Assembly: GCA_029531795.1 (NCBI GenBank)
Contig: JAPEIS010000007.1
Location: 2,356,001-2,420,000, forward strand
DNA: 64,000 bases
Direction: 5' to 3'
DNA from: Sclerotinia nivalis
Taxonomy: Eukaryota > Ascomycota > Leotiomycetes > Helotiales > Sclerotiniaceae
Shown: positions 12,267 to 25,153 of the stretch, in pieces
How positions within the stretch are numbered: the stretch's first letter is position 1
Layout of the letters: each line of letters opens with the position of its first letter
Notes under the pieces: generated by a model
The model's input: the letters and a program-made list of their open reading frames with translations, nothing else
Told to the model about the DNA's origin: nothing
The model's database searches: none
Program-made: the position numbers and the translations under genes

Positions 12267-14561
12267 ATGTCTTCGTCGCGTTACACGCAGCAGCCGCTGC
12301 AAATTTATCAAGACCCCGTCACATCTTATGATAGCGCACCAATGCCGTCGACGAAAAATTCAAGAAATTCAAAAAAAACTTCGCCCTTGAGAACAATCAA
12401 GAACAACGGCTCGAAACGAAATGTTATCTTCAACCCACCTCAAAATGGACCTAGCAAACACTCACCGCTGAAGTCGAATAACCACATATCAAGTTCGCCT
12501 TCGAGAGCACCATTTGGCAATAAGTTAAACATGGTACCGATGCCACCACCTTCAGGATCACGATACACTACCGACTCGATTGCGAAGAAACAACCCTTTC
12601 AACCTAAATATAAGAGTGCCCCACAAAAGGCACTATTCACCACTTTCATGAACACTCAACCTCAAGGAAAAGAGAACTATCCACATTCTATGTATTCGTC
12701 GCATTCGCAACCACATTTTCGCGACGATTTTTCGAGCAGCAACTTTTCCTTGGAAGGATTGTATGGTCGAAAACCTTCACTGAAGCGCTCTTTGATGGAC
12801 GCAGCCCCCATTCAGGAAGCGAAAGTTCAGAACAAGTCGAAAGCAGAGGAGGGAAATGACACATCAGGACCTCGAGAACTTCCGGAACCGGACTCATTCC
12901 CGCCCATTCACGATGATGGCTTCAAACCTTCTCACAGTTATGCTCAGTTGATTGGCATGTCGATTTTAAGAGCTCCGAAACGACGCCTCACTTTAGCGCA
13001 AATTTACAAATGGATATCTGATAACTACACCTTCTACAATGCAGCGGACGCTGGCTGGCAAAATAGCATTCGTCACAATCTTAGTCTTAACAAGGCTTTC
13101 GTAAAACAGGAGCGACCAAAGGATGATCCAGGAAAAGGCAATTATTGGGCAATTCAACCAGGAATGGAATATCAGTTCATCAAGGAGAAGACTACACGGA
13201 AACCTGCAGGTCCCAACGAGAATCTCCCGGTCTTAAATACAGCCCTGACACCTGTCGACCCACCAGAGCCTACACCACCCACGCCAATGTTTAAGGATCT
13301 ACCATCGTCTAGCCAAGATGTATCATTGCCAAAATCAACGTTTACCTTGCCAGACAACGAAGTTCCTCTTATCCCAGAGTTATCCTCAGATGCTACAATT
13401 CCTGCTTCAGAATTCAATCAAGAAGTTGACGAGGAGGAAGACGCCCCTCCATCTTCCCCGCAAATGCAATCATCCCCACCAACAGGATTGATGCATTCTT
13501 CTCCTCCTGTGGTTCGCCATGCATCGAGACGTAATCATACACCACCTCCTGTTCCACGCTTTCCATCTTCATCACAGGCTAGATCACACAAACGAAAGTT
13601 TGCGTCCATGGATGATAGTGGGTACTTTTCATCACTTGAATCTTCGGCTATGAGACCAAATGGTGTCAGTCGGTTGCTAACATCTGAAGCTGATCGACCA
13701 AGGATTAAGCGTGGCCGAGCTGAGGAGGAAATCGCTCGTCTTCGTGGTTCCTCGTACGATAGCCCCAGCAAAGGCAGGTCGTTTAGTGGATTCGTTCCTC
13801 CATCATCTTCTCCATTACGTCGAGCTCAGCCACATGACAACTATCAGATGCTGCCACCCCTTACTCCTGCTGTCAAGTTAAAGGCTCCTGTGAAACCACC
13901 ACCATCAATATCTCCAAACACAAACCTTCGCATGCATCGTGATAGGGTTAGGGAACTCGTTGGCTCGCCAATCCGTGGCCTAACCGTTCTCGAAGATAGT
14001 GCATGGAGTCCAGCTTTCAATCTTGACAATAATTCCTACATGTTTTCCGGTTATGTACCAGACTTTGATATATTCCAAGATTCTACAGCATCCTTTCCCG
14101 GTACAAGCAATGGATCACCAGAGAAGCGATCTGCTAGGAGACCTCGTTTGGATCGATCGAGGTCTGCAAATATTTTGTCCGATGTGACAAATTCCAACTT
14201 GAACAAGAGCGTCACCTCTACACCAATTCTCAAACTTACACCTTCGCTTGGTGGACCTTCAACATATCTATCCCCAACGAAAGGAGGTTTGAACTTCATG
14301 GATTCTCCATGTAAACCAAACAACAACTCTCCTTTAAAATTCGATTCCCCAACCTTGAACCTTGGTAACTTCGACCTTCCTCAGGATGATTTGTTCAACT
14401 CCGAGTTCCTCACTGAAGATTTATCGGATTATGCAGGTTTTGATATTACACAGCGCTTCCCAAAAATTGGATCCGGAGCTCAGCAACAACAATCAAGGAA
14501 TACATCCAAGAATCAACCACCTCGACCATCGATGGGCCGAAGTTCTACTTCACGCTTCTAG
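12267..14561 (+). CDS. Fork-head transcription factor, HCM1/Sep1 type
   Basis: Nuclear winged-helix regulator. The single exon encodes 764 aa. The fork-head domain lies at about aa 222-312, with recognisable helices and the recognition-helix motif [15 protein letters not shown], followed by [11 protein letters not shown]. No FHA domain is seen. That argues for the HCM1 (S. cerevisiae) / Sep1 (S. pombe) branch, which controls late cell-cycle, spindle and septation genes, and against the FHA-bearing FKH1/FKH2 branch. The rest is disordered and rich in Ser, Pro and Asn, with many SP/TP dipeptides, as expected for a CDK-regulated factor. An N-terminal [19 protein letters not shown] stretch precedes the domain. 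The start context (ctacaATGtct) follows a long leader. The branch assignment within fork-head proteins is inferred; the family is certain. Confidence 0.93.
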   Translation: MSSSRYTQQPLQIYQDPVTSYDSAPMPSTKNSRNSKKTSPLRTIKNNGSKRNVIFNPPQNGPSKHSPLKSNNHISSSPSRAPFGNKLNMVPMPPPSGSRYTTDSIAKKQPFQPKYKSAPQKALFTTFMNTQPQGKENYPHSMYSSHSQPHFRDDFSSSNFSLEGLYGRKPSLKRSLMDAAPIQEAKVQNKSKAEEGNDTSGPRELPEPDSFPPIHDDGFKPSHSYAQLIGMSILRAPKRRLTLAQIYKWISDNYTFYNAADAGWQNSIRHNLSLNKAFVKQERPKDDPGKGNYWAIQPGMEYQFIKEKTTRKPAGPNENLPVLNTALTPVDPPEPTPPTPMFKDLPSSSQDVSLPKSTFTLPDNEVPLIPELSSDATIPASEFNQEVDEEEDAPPSSPQMQSSPPTGLMHSSPPVVRHASRRNHTPPPVPRFPSSSQARSHKRKFASMDDSGYFSSLESSAMRPNGVSRLLTSEADRPRIKRGRAEEEIARLRGSSYDSPSKGRSFSGFVPPSSSPLRRAQPHDNYQMLPPLTPAVKLKAPVKPPPSISPNTNLRMHRDRVRELVGSPIRGLTVLEDSAWSPAFNLDNNSYMFSGYVPDFDIFQDSTASFPGTSNGSPEKRSARRPRLDRSRSANILSDVTNSNLNKSVTSTPILKLTPSLGGPSTYLSPTKGGLNFMDSPCKPNNNSPLKFDSPTLNLGNFDLPQDDLFNSEFLTEDLSDYAGFDITQRFPKIGSGAQQQQSRNTSKNQPPRPSMGRSSTSRF

Positions 14562-15639
14562 GCTACTTGAACAATAGTGTATTAGGTGCACGCATAATGA
14601 CTTAATGAATGTTACGACATTATGAAATTTGGGCCATCAACTTCTACTCTTCTTTCTTCAAGGGTAGGACAAGTTGATTTTTGCTCAGGGGACTCGATAG
14701 GATATTGGTAGAGTTTGGCAAAGCCTCAGGGCCTTTTGTTAATGATAATGATGTTTGGGTACATATTGTTTTGATTAACAGGTCTTTTTATTTATTTGTT
14801 TTTGTTTTTGATTTGGTTTGCGTTGTCTTGCGTTTTTGCGTTGCTATCTTCGGAATTGGGAAACAAGTGTGGGTGGACTATTTCTGTGCTTGCGTTTGGA
14901 GTAGGTACTTAGCAATTAGGGTGGGCGGTAACTTCTCGGTCTTTGATTTTTTTGTACTCTCTGACTATATCTGGTACTGGACCTGGACATGGATATGGAT
15001 TTCTCATAATGCATGGCGCTGTAGGGGGAATATTCACACGTATTTCTACAATAGGGTTTGCATATAGGTATGGGTTGGTGGATATCTGGGAAGGAAGGAC
15101 AAACGGACGGATGAATAGGAATGAATCTGGCGATTGAGGAGTTTCACAAATTCTTACAGTGATAAGAATTGATTGATGATTAGGTTACTCTTGGCTTGCT
15201 CGTTGTTAGACGGGAAAATCATTCATTGAGAGTATCAAGTTAGGAAAGGATAATGATGTGAAGAAATGATGGAATGAGGGAATTCCTTCAATATATGAAA
15301 TGCTTAAGCTTACCCTTAAATCTATTTTTTTATTGTTGTGAATATGATGTATAAGTGAATGCAAGAGTAGATAAATGAGTCGATAAGTTACAAGTCAATA
15401 AGTAAATGGATATTTAAATAAGTGAATGAATGATACATTGATTGAAGTATATATCTCATAATATCTGACAACCTACCTACTTAATCATTCTTTCAATATC
15501 TAGATATCTAAATTATATTTTTACTCTGATATTTTCGCCTAGATAGATCGATGGATGGATAGATAGGTATATATATCTTCTCATCTCCTCATCTCTTCAT
15601 CTCTTTACTTTTTGATCTTTTGATAAATCTTATTGGGAA

Positions 15640-16340
15640 AAAGGAAGAAAAGGAGGGGAAGAGGGGGGGAGAGGGGGAGAGGGGGAGAATTTAAAGATTG
15701 AAATTTGAGTGATGTTGATTGGGGTGTGGGGTGTTTGATGGATGATTGATGATTGATGGATGATTGATGGATGATGATTGATGGATTTTAGAGGTTGTGA
15801 TAATGGTAATTTGACTGGGATGGGGTGGGATGGGATGAATTGGGGGTGAAAGTGGAGTTGGAGTTGGAGTTTATGAATTATTGGATTATTGGATTGGGGA
15901 GATAGAGGGGGAGGGAAGAAAGGAAGGAAGGAAGAAAGGAGGGGTGATTGGATGATTAGTAGAAAATGTAGGAGATGTAGGAGATGTAAGTGAAGAAGGA
16001 GATGTATTTGGATATTTGGGTTTGTAGAAAGATATGATGTATATGTATATGATTAGTTGGTATTTTGGTATTTTAGTATTTTATTTGAAGATTTTTGGAG
16101 GAAAGGGAAACGGGCTAGAGGTTGGATGATTAATAGAAGATGTATTTATATATGAGGGTTTGTAGAGATTTATAATGTATTTTAGTATTTTGTTCGAAGG
16201 GTATATTTGGAGATTGAGAGATTAGATTAGGTTTAGAGGGTTTTGAGTGGATTGCTGGATGTATTAATATTATTGTATTGGGTGATTGGATTGGGGAGAG
16301 GGAAAAGGGAAGAAGGTAGAAGGTAGAAATGATTAGAGGG
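15640..16340. repeat. Purine-rich low-complexity block with degenerate internal duplication
   Basis: Long runs of GGGGAG, GGAAGGAAGG and GATGATTGATGG make up this block. Similar strings occur twice: GGATGATTAGTAGAAAATGTA (15949 on) and GGATGATTAATAGAAGATGTA (about 16123 on), each followed by GGGTTTGTAGA and TATTTTAGTATTTT. GATTGGATTGGGGAGA-like strings also recur near 15890 and 16285. This looks like an old tandem duplication blurred by slippage. Confidence 0.5.
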
Positions 16341-19300
16341 GAGGTAATTAGATTTATTTGAATATCTATCAACAATCGAATCAATGGTTATTTTCGGTTA
16401 GAAATCTATATCCCTTTTCTTTGTATTTCATTTTATTTCATTTCATTTTTTTATTCCTTTAATATTTCCTCTATTGTTTCTCTACTATTTCCTCCATCAC
16501 TTCCTCCACCATCTCCTTTCAAATTTTCCCCTTCCCTTTCACCCTTCCTCTCCCTCCAAACTCAACTCAAAACCAACGTATTATAACTTCAACTCGTTTA
16601 TTCAAATTAGATACACATATACACATATATAATATATAAATGAAAAAACAACATTCATCTATCTTTCACATATTCCTTTAGAGAAAGTTTAAAACCAGAT
16701 CTTTGTAATTTGTCACGGTGAAGAGAGAAAATGAGACTGATAGTATTGATATATTATACCAACCCAGAGGAATTTCTCTGTATACAAATATATTCCAGTA
16801 TTGCACGTTCAGAGGAATTGAGATATGGTGTTTTCGTACGTATATAAATAAGTATAAAACCCTCCCCGCATCTCTCAAGACAAGTATCTCTGATAAATAC
16901 CTTCAGCAAAAATCATTCTCAAAAATATATATTTATCTTTATAGTATATTCTTATAGTACAATCTTTTTAATTCATATATATAATCCGAATCTAAATCCA
17001 AAGCTATTATTTCCATTCAGGCAATTCATTTCATTCTCTGTCAGATCTTCCTTCTTTTTCTTCTTCTTCCTTCTGCTCTTTCCCCTATCCTTTCTACTCT
17101 TCTCTTTACTATTTTTTTTGTTATTTTTTCTATTTTTCTTCTTCCTTCTGCTCTCTACTCTCCTCTCCTCTCCTCCTTTACCCCCTCTCCTCCTTTACCC
17201 CCCCTCCTTCCCTCCCCCTCCTTCCATTCCCTACACATCGATTCGCGCATACAATATAAGAGCAAAAAAAACAATATGTATACATTTAAATAAAATTCAC
17301 ATATATAACATCACGAAAGATCATTCATTCAAGTTTATATTCCTGGGTATATGATAGTATAAATATAGACGAATGATATACATATCTACGCATCTGCATA
17401 CGGGAAGATCATGGACTTTAGCTTGAGATTACTTTGAGCTCAGCTCACGAGAAGTTTTATAGATGCCTAGATATCACCATCTAGTTTCTCGGGTGGAGCA
17501 CAATTAGATAGGGTGATATTGCCCATACCCGATGAATTCAAAATTTTATAATAATATATTCATACATGTATACCACAACTTTTGATGAATAACCATTCAA
17601 GCCAAGCCCAGAAAAGACAAGCCAAGCCAAGCCAAGAAAAGAAAAGCCAAGCCAACCCAAGCTCAAGCCATGGCACCTCATATTCGTATTCCGATCTTGC
17701 ATTCCATAAGATATAATGAGATGATGCAGTCGAAAATTCAGGAATGATGTGAGCATCACCTCAGGTAAGGCATTATATGATGGTATATTCAAATTTTTAT
17801 CTCACCATAGCAACTACAAAGCAACGACAGACCGCTGCTGAAAAATATGCCCGGTACCGGATGATCTACATTGGCAGCCGGCACATACGCATCCGTTACA
17901 CATGCGAATGTACTTCATGCTGTAGCTAGATTGCCAATCGCCAATTGCCAATGATGATTCTTGGAATGGTGGCTGAAAAGAAATGTGCATCGCATTTTGA
18001 TACTCACATGTGCTTGAGGGGAAATCTAAGGGGAAGAAAAGAAAAATACTTTTCGGAATAGAACAGTTTCCAGCTTTCAATATTCTAAAAGTTGTAGATG
18101 TTTAAACGTAGCTTAAAATAAGATAGATTCAATGTTCAAAGACTTTAATACTTCAAGTGATTTTGGTGTCCCAAATGAATGTCCCAGATGACTTCAAAAT
18201 CTCGAATTGAATAAATACAAACATATGAATTGGGGGTCAACAGTTAAAAATATCTCATCTTCGGATACAGTCCAGGCTCTTGGAACTCTCGTAAGGAACA
18301 AACAAATATTCATTTGAGATACACCATGGTGGCATTTGCGGGCATGCGCTAGTGACGGTCATACTCGTGGTATCTCACTTCAATGCCTAAAACGCCTCAA
18401 CTTGAGATTACTACTGTAAGTGCCGTCCTTGTGTAGCATGTAACAACTTGTACGTGGGGGTATAAACTGTGGTGAACATCTTGCGGTGAGGAATTGAAAT
18501 TGTGAATATGGGTTTAGTGATATGTATTTGAGGTACACAGAGGATGGCTAAGTGGTGCCTGTAACTATGTGAAAATTGCACATGAAAATTAATATACTTC
18601 CCATCAATTGAGAGTTGAATATGCTTGGGTTAGGTGTGGTTGTTGAGAGATGTGGCGCTCACCGGGGAGCCGGATGCATTGATATTAAGCCATGAAATGG
18701 CAGGTTGTTATGGTACTCTCACACGTGTGTCCAGATAAGCTTGTGTGAGGTTAGATGACACGATTTATAAACTTAGGAATGAGAGATATTGTGTGGTGAG
18801 ACAGAAATGTGATATCTTGAAAGGAATGTACTGTCCGTCGATCCATTCAAAGTGCTTACTTTTGATATGAAAATCATCTTGGATACACATGCTAGAATGA
18901 CCATAGCAACCTGCCAATATTGTATTGGTCAATTCTCACTCAGCAATCTATGTATTGTAAGTTCACAAGTCATGATGATGTGACGGTAGATGCCAAGGTA
19001 CCGAGAAATATGAGGAATTGATCTATGAGGGATTTAAAATATATATGAAATGTAAATTAAAAAAGCTTATTTTGAGGTACTGTGTAATGGTAACACAACG
19101 TCGGAATAACCAGCAGGTTGGAAGAGGACTCAGTTTCAGGTGATGGAATGAAGAGGTTCAAAAGTGTGAGAATGTAAAAGGTCGACAGTTGTGATGGGAG
19201 TGACAATTATGATTGGTTAAAGATGGAATGCAGGGAATGCAGTAAAGAGGTCGGTTTGATGCGGAGAAACAAGGTATAACTATATGCATGGGACATGGGA

Positions 19301-19768
19301 TATATTTGGAAATGTGAAATATGAAATTCGAATGCACTTGCGGGAGATAATCCTAAGAGATATAGCCTAGTAGATGTTGAAGAAATGGCAGGCCAAAGCA
19401 GGGAGGTGATAATGCTGGGTGTGTTGGCATAATTCTGGGTACTGTACCGTCCGAACTATTTAGGTATATGGCTTGTCTTTTCCCGCATATTTAGGTGATA
19501 AAAATGTAGCTGAAATGGAGAACTTTCCAGAGGTGCAGTGCAGCACATACATTAACCTGAGCTACTTCCATGTACATATGTAAGATGCTCCGCGTTAGGT
19601 AAAAGAATATCTGGGGTACAAGATAAGGAACCGGAATAGATTTGGAAGAAAAAAAGGAAAGAAACAGCGAACTATTCGTAAACACATTGCAAACTATGTA
19701 AATGGAGTGAGGTTGCGTGATCGATATGATATCTCTGGAGAAAAGAATGAGGTAATAACAATGATGGC

Positions 19769-19800
<32 letters not shown>

Positions 19801-19802
19801 GA
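19769..19802. repeat. (GATA)8 microsatellite
   Basis: About eight perfect GATA units in a gene-free stretch. Confidence 0.95.
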
Positions 19803-20384
19803 TTGGTATTTGTACGATAGCGGTACATAATAATGATTTGACAAATTGACGACAGTCAAATTTGCATACAACTTCTGGCAATGTTCTGTTTAGGCGGAGG
19901 AGGAGTAGCGGGAGCGGGGTAATGAAGACTTTTGATCAATGTAACGTCGGTTGATTTGCGGATAAAAAGATAAAAAGAATCCAATTTGTACAGATTACGA
20001 GTAGTGCTTCTGCTCTTTTGCTTCTGCTTTTGCTTTTGCATGGACAAGAAACCTCGGGTCAGAACTCTTGGTTTCATATAGGGCTGAATCTGAAATATAT
20101 GCACATGGAGGCCTATATATTCGTATCTCGTATTGAAATTATTTTATTTGTTTGAGGGATGAAGATATTTAAAATATTGACATGGATAATTTTAAAGGTT
20201 CTAATTTCTAGTAAGACCAAACAATCATTCCGTCTTAGTCGATTGATAATTTGATGGTGGCGGTAATTGATTGAGGTTGGTAGGTTTTCTTTGTTGTTTG
20301 GCCATGGACGAGTAAATAAATAGTATGGTTATCGATGGTTTCATGAATTAAACGAAGGAAAAGAAAATTAAAATGCTCTGCCCC

Positions 20385-20423
20385 CATAGGGTTCATAGGG
20401 TTCATGGGGTTCATAGGGTTCAT
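20385..20423. repeat. 9-nt tandem repeat CATAGGGTT
   Basis: Four consecutive 9-nt units, CATAGGGTT with one CATGGGGTT variant. On the minus strand they would read as a repeated Asn-Pro-Met motif, but the surrounding frame shows no other sign of coding. The unit resembles but is not the telomere hexamer. Confidence 0.9.
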
Positions 20424-20617
20424 TAAAAGACCGTCAAGAATCAGGTAGTGAAGTAATAATAAAGTAAGAGCCAAGAATCGTGACCACTGGTGTATCTATA
20501 CGAGCGTAATAAGGGGGAGGGGGAAGAGGTAAGCCAACTTGATACCTTGATGCCAAGTGGAACTTAGCGACACGATTTCTGTAAGTCAGCCTTCACACCA
20601 TTTCAATTATTCCAATT

Positions 20618-20644
20618 CATGCTCATGCTCATGCTCATGCTCAT
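20618..20644. repeat. (CATGCT)4 hexanucleotide repeat
   Basis: Four perfect units of CATGCT followed by CAT, in non-coding DNA. Confidence 0.9.
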
Positions 20645-21127
20645 ATTAACATCCATCTTTCGGAAGGAGCGCCTATTGCTTACTGCTTATTAAAACTGTT
20701 GTATCCTTCTTTAACCGATGTGGTGAGAGCTGCGGCAACAATATAAAATCCTTTGCTGAAGTTCCTCGGAAGTTCCTCTGAAGTTCCTCTGGAAGTTATT
20801 ATGTATGCTTAGCAATCAACAACACACCAGGGCAAATGCGGGAAACAGGTGAGTCTCAAAACAGCAAGTTGATAGAGAAGATTTGATGCGGCAATTATGA
20901 CGATCGATGCTTGAACTTTCTTTTCATTTCTTTCCTTTTTGAGATCTTCCATCTTCCATCATCACATATCCATCCATCAATCAGGTGTTGTAGTCTCGGG
21001 ATCTTTTGAGGTGGAGTGGAATCTTTGAGTTGGCTAACCTTGGCAAGATGACTTGTTATGAATTGATCTTTGGACTTGAAGTTGATGGGAATGAATCATG
21101 ATTCTTGATCTGTTGAGTAAGAGCGAC

Positions 21128-21161
21128 AATTGATTTATATATCACTCTATATAAATCAATT
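21128..21161. repeat. Perfect 14-bp inverted repeat, 6-nt loop
   Basis: Left arm AATTGATTTATATA (21128-21141), loop TCACTC, right arm TATATAAATCAATT (21148-21161). All 14 pairs match. It could form a hairpin or cruciform. It is not followed by a T-run, and no neighbouring gene explains it. Confidence 0.9.
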
Positions 21162-22364
21162 TCTCTTGAGAAATTTCAAAAGATTCGCCTTTCAAGAAAT
21201 TTTACAAAATATTGGACTGTCGAAAAATATGATAAGGGGCACATTATCTTGCCGACTTTTGATAACAACTCCAGCATGGTGATCTCATTGCACTTGATAC
21301 GATAATGCTATACTGCCGCCTTGTATATAGCTAATCCCACAAATTCTAAATGCTGAAGAGTAGCAAAAATCCACATACAAGGGAGAGACAATCAATGATA
21401 CATGTAAGACTTAGCAATAGTTCTGCTAACCAACAGAAACCAAAGGTCGGTCAAAAGAGAGACCCTGGCCTGATCAGATTTCCACATACCGAGTAACGAA
21501 ACGACCCGTACTACACCTTGCTCCGTACACCTACACCTAATATGAAAACGGCCTTGAAATTGTTCCCCTTTGAATGAAAAGTCACCCACCCCTAGTCTAG
21601 TATGTTCCAACCGTTCAACGTCAGCATTATGCAACTAATGAATTAATCTGCATGATGCACCTCTGAAATCGGGAGGTTGTTGACCAGAGACTAGGATTAC
21701 ACTACTCTAACTCCCATTCTCAGCATTCATTTTGTCGAAGGTATGAGTGAGTATGATGTACTTTAAGCATGTAAGTATGTAACTAAGTAAGTATGTATGT
21801 ATGTATCTTTGTAGGTACGGTAATGGATATATATATAGATATATATGTATGTGTGGAGTATGTATATGAGTAAAACGTCTAGTCAGTTTATTTGCACACA
21901 ATATTCACCAACCCAGCCATTGAAAATCCAACCGGGATAACTTGAGATTAATCCCTCATAGAAACCCCCTTTGCATAGAATTTTTTGGGTGAAAGAATTT
22001 TCTTCATAGACCTACCTGTTGGACCGAGGAACTTTTAATCACAACGTTTTTGACATACTTGTACTCCGTATAGAGGGGAGTTATTTTCATAATTATTCTC
22101 ACAACAGATAGATAACCTTACCATTTATAGAAATAACTTAGTATTTAAATGAAATTTATTCACCAACATTATCAAATCTATCTATTCTGTATACAACTTG
22201 ATTAAATCCTTGAATTGAATCCAGGGAGTGTGCGTCCACAGGTAACTGTAATAAATAGTGAGGAGAAGTACTGAAAGCGGACCGGCCTTCTTTCCAAGTT
22301 TGAAAATAAGTCAAAATAAGTTCATAAGTCGGTTACTTACTAGGTAGGTAGTTATTAGATATAC

Positions 22365-22401
<37 letters not shown>
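22365..22401. repeat. (AAT)12 microsatellite
   Basis: About twelve uninterrupted trinucleotide units in the upstream region of the HAL-type kinase gene. Confidence 0.95.
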
Positions 22402-23504
22402 TCTAAGGAATCCCTTTTCCCACTCTTCAAATTTTATAGCAAAGGTTCGAAATATTAAAGAGGCAAAAGGGTCCTCCTCCTCTTTCATTGAGAATCTTTT
22501 TCTCGATTTCTTCCACCAGCCAGTTATACCTCACCTACCTAGGACCTTTCCTATCATATCATACCTACATACCTACATACCTAGTACTTTGTTGTACTTG
22601 ACTTTTTATTATTAATTATAATTATTTCCAAGCAAGGCTGTGTGCTGTGTGTTGTGTGCTTTAACTTACTTGTTTGTACTCAAGCCGCAACCATCAGCTG
22701 CTACTTACTCCCTCCTAAACTACCTACTCCCTACTTACAATACTTATTACCCACATAGGTATTCGATATTCGATATTCGATATTCGAGGTATTCGTACTC
22801 CGTCCTCCGTCCTCCGTACACTACCCTAAAGAGTAGAGAGAAGGGTAGAAAGCACTACAGACAGAAATTACTACGGAAATTACCACTTCCTTCATACATA
22901 CAGAAATTACTACGAGTCTCAAAGCCTGCTCCTCCTACTACGTACAAAACCTACCAAAACTATCCGCACGGGATCCATAACTACATTTTTCAAGTCTACC
23001 GGTGAATTAGTCTCCAAATCACCTAGCACCCACCACACTGCCAAGTTAGAACGCCCACTATCGATTCGGACATCACATAAGCTTTTTTTTGGTGGCAGAG
23101 AAATCAAAATAGAAATAATTCCAATTTCCTAATAATTCGAGATTCCGACTTCCTTCCAACTTCATTTCCACTTCAACGAAAAGTTTCAAATAAAGATTCG
23201 ATATTTTTTAAGGCAACCCAACAACAATATAAAGAGTCAACCTATTCACTTCAACAATTGAATCGACATAGTTTGATTTATAATTACTCAAACGGACTTT
23301 CCACTTTCAATCTTTTTCCCGCAGACGTCCCACAAGTCACAACTTACAAGCCCACACGCCCACACGCCCACACAAAAACACGAAAACACAAATTTCCAAC
23401 AAAGCACGGGCATTGCCCGCTACCTCCGCCTTTGGCGGATATCTTTTTACTGATTGCAATCGATACGAAGCGCATCTCAAACTCTTCAAGAAAACAGAAA
23501 TATC

Positions 23505-25153
23505 ATGGCTTCAGTCGCGGTACCAAGAGATCTCGTCGTAGAGAAGGCACAACCCTCACCCACGCCCTCTTTACCTTCTTCACATGGATCACCTCAATCT
23601 CGCCCTACAACCTCAAATATGAGCGCTATCACAAGTACCGAAAATCTAAGTATGAATGGAACTCTTACGCCACCTCCTCCGGCGGTTCTCAAGGCAGCAC
23701 CTATGCCTACGACTGCTGAGAAGCCCTCTATGACGAAACGTCTGACAAGAATGTTCTCCACAAAGGATCCGATGAGGTCGGAAAGTAACATCTCGTCTAG
23801 TGCAGCATCTGCCTCTTCGACCCCAAAGCCTGCAGATGGTGCCACATCCCCATCATCGTCGAGGCCTGGCTCCCTGTCTCGAAAGACTTCCTCACAAGAA
23901 AAGAAGAACCCCTCCGATAAACCTAGTCCCCCATCTACGACGAGGGATAGAAATGGTTCGACAAAGGACAAAAAGGCACCAGCAAACCATCAACGATTCC
24001 TTACCATGCCTGATGTGCAAGGAGGTCATGAGCATCATCTGAAGAGTGCCAAGAGACAAGAGAAACTTGGGGAAATGCTACGAGGTTTGATTAGCGGGAA
24101 GGCGAAACAATCCGAGGCCCATGAAGGCGAACAACAACTCTCACTAATGTCAAACTGGGTGGATCAGCTAAAGCGTGAGAAAGAATCATTGGCCACGGAA
24201 AAGAAGGGTGGACCCAACGCGACAGCGACATTGGTGGATAAATATGGAAAATGTACTGAAGTTATTGGCCGTGGTGCTTTCGGAATTGTCAGGATATCTC
24301 ACAAAAGATCCGAACAGGGAACAGAACAACTCTATGCCGTGAAGGAATTCCGAAGAAGACCCGAAGAGAATGAAAGAAAATACAGCAAAAGACTGACTTC
24401 CGAGTTCTGTATATCTTCCTCATTACGGCACCCTAACGTTATACATACGCTCGATCTCCTCCAAGACTCGAAAGGGGATTATTGTGAGGTTATGGAGTTC
24501 TGCGCAGGTGGCGATCTTTATACTCTAGTCCTTGCAGCTGGAAAGCTCGAAGTTGTAGAAGCGGATTGCTACTTTAAACAGATGATGCGTGGCGTCGAAT
24601 ATATGCATGAGATGGGAGTTGCCCATCGAGATTTAAAACCAGAGAATCTTCTTTTGACTACACACGGCTCTTTAAAAATAACAGATTTTGGGAATGGCGA
24701 ATGTTTTCGAATGGCGTGGGAGAAGGACGCACACATGGTAACTGGGCTTTGTGGTTCCGCTCCTTATATCGCCCCCGAAGAGTATATTGACAAAGAATTC
24801 GACGCAAGAGCTGTCGACGTTTGGGCAACAGGTGTGATTTACATGGCAATGCGTACAGGTCGTCACCTTTGGAGAGTCGCGAAGAAAGATGAAGATGAGT
24901 TTTATGAGAGGTATTTAGAAGGACGAAGGGATGAGGAGGGATATGCTCCCATCGAGTCATTACATCGGGTATGTCTCCCATTTGCAAAATCTCGTACCTA
25001 CATGAGCTAACATCAAACAAGGCACGCTGTCGTAATGTTATCTATTCGATCCTTGATCCTAACCCTCATCGTCGTATCACTGCTTCGCAAGTTCTCAAGT
25101 CTGAATGGGGCCGTGAGATAAAACTTTGCCAAGCCGGTGAGGAAGGACTCTGA
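23505..25153 (+). CDS. HAL4/SAT4-type serine/threonine protein kinase
   Basis: Protein kinase of the fungal HAL (halotolerance) group. In yeast, Sat4/Hal4 and Hal5 stabilise potassium and nutrient transporters at the plasma membrane. Exons 23505-24968 and 25022-25153 are joined by a 53-nt intron (GTATGT...AAG), giving 531 aa. The kinase domain begins near aa 245, with glycine loop IGRGAFGIVR, Lys in YAVKEF, catalytic loop HRDLKPENLL and DFG replaced by DFGNGECF (DFG intact). APE is present as APEE, followed by DVWATGVIYMAM. All catalytic residues are intact. The N-terminal 240 residues are a Ser/Pro-rich disordered region ending in a short charged helix, usual for this group. I chose ATG 23505 (tatcATGgc). 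The frame is open further upstream but has no ATG there. The substrate is inferred from the family only. Confidence 0.92.

Larger units (their letters stand above)
14562..23504. other. 8.9-kb gene-poor, low-complexity region
   Basis: No supported protein gene. The sequence is a mosaic of purine-rich (about 15640-16340), pyrimidine-rich (about 16430-16570, 17040-17230) and AT-rich segments with microsatellites (listed separately). Open frames here are short and follow the local base composition. The left end must contain the fork-head 3' untranslated region. The last 800 bases (about 22700-23500) are C/A-rich and look like the 5' leader of the HAL-type kinase gene. Untranslated RNAs cannot be excluded from sequence alone. 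Confidence 0.55.

Noticed and set aside
14681..15067. 128-codon frame downstream of the fork-head gene
   Set aside because: Rich in Phe, Val, Trp and Cys from T/G-rich 3' sequence (TWTWIWIS); not protein-like.
20235..20474. Minus-strand frame with repeated Asn-Pro-Met
   Set aside because: The repeat simply translates the 9-nt DNA repeat; no flanking coding signal.
24658..25020. Open frames antisense to the HAL-type kinase gene
   Set aside because: Shadow frames of a clearly coding kinase domain.
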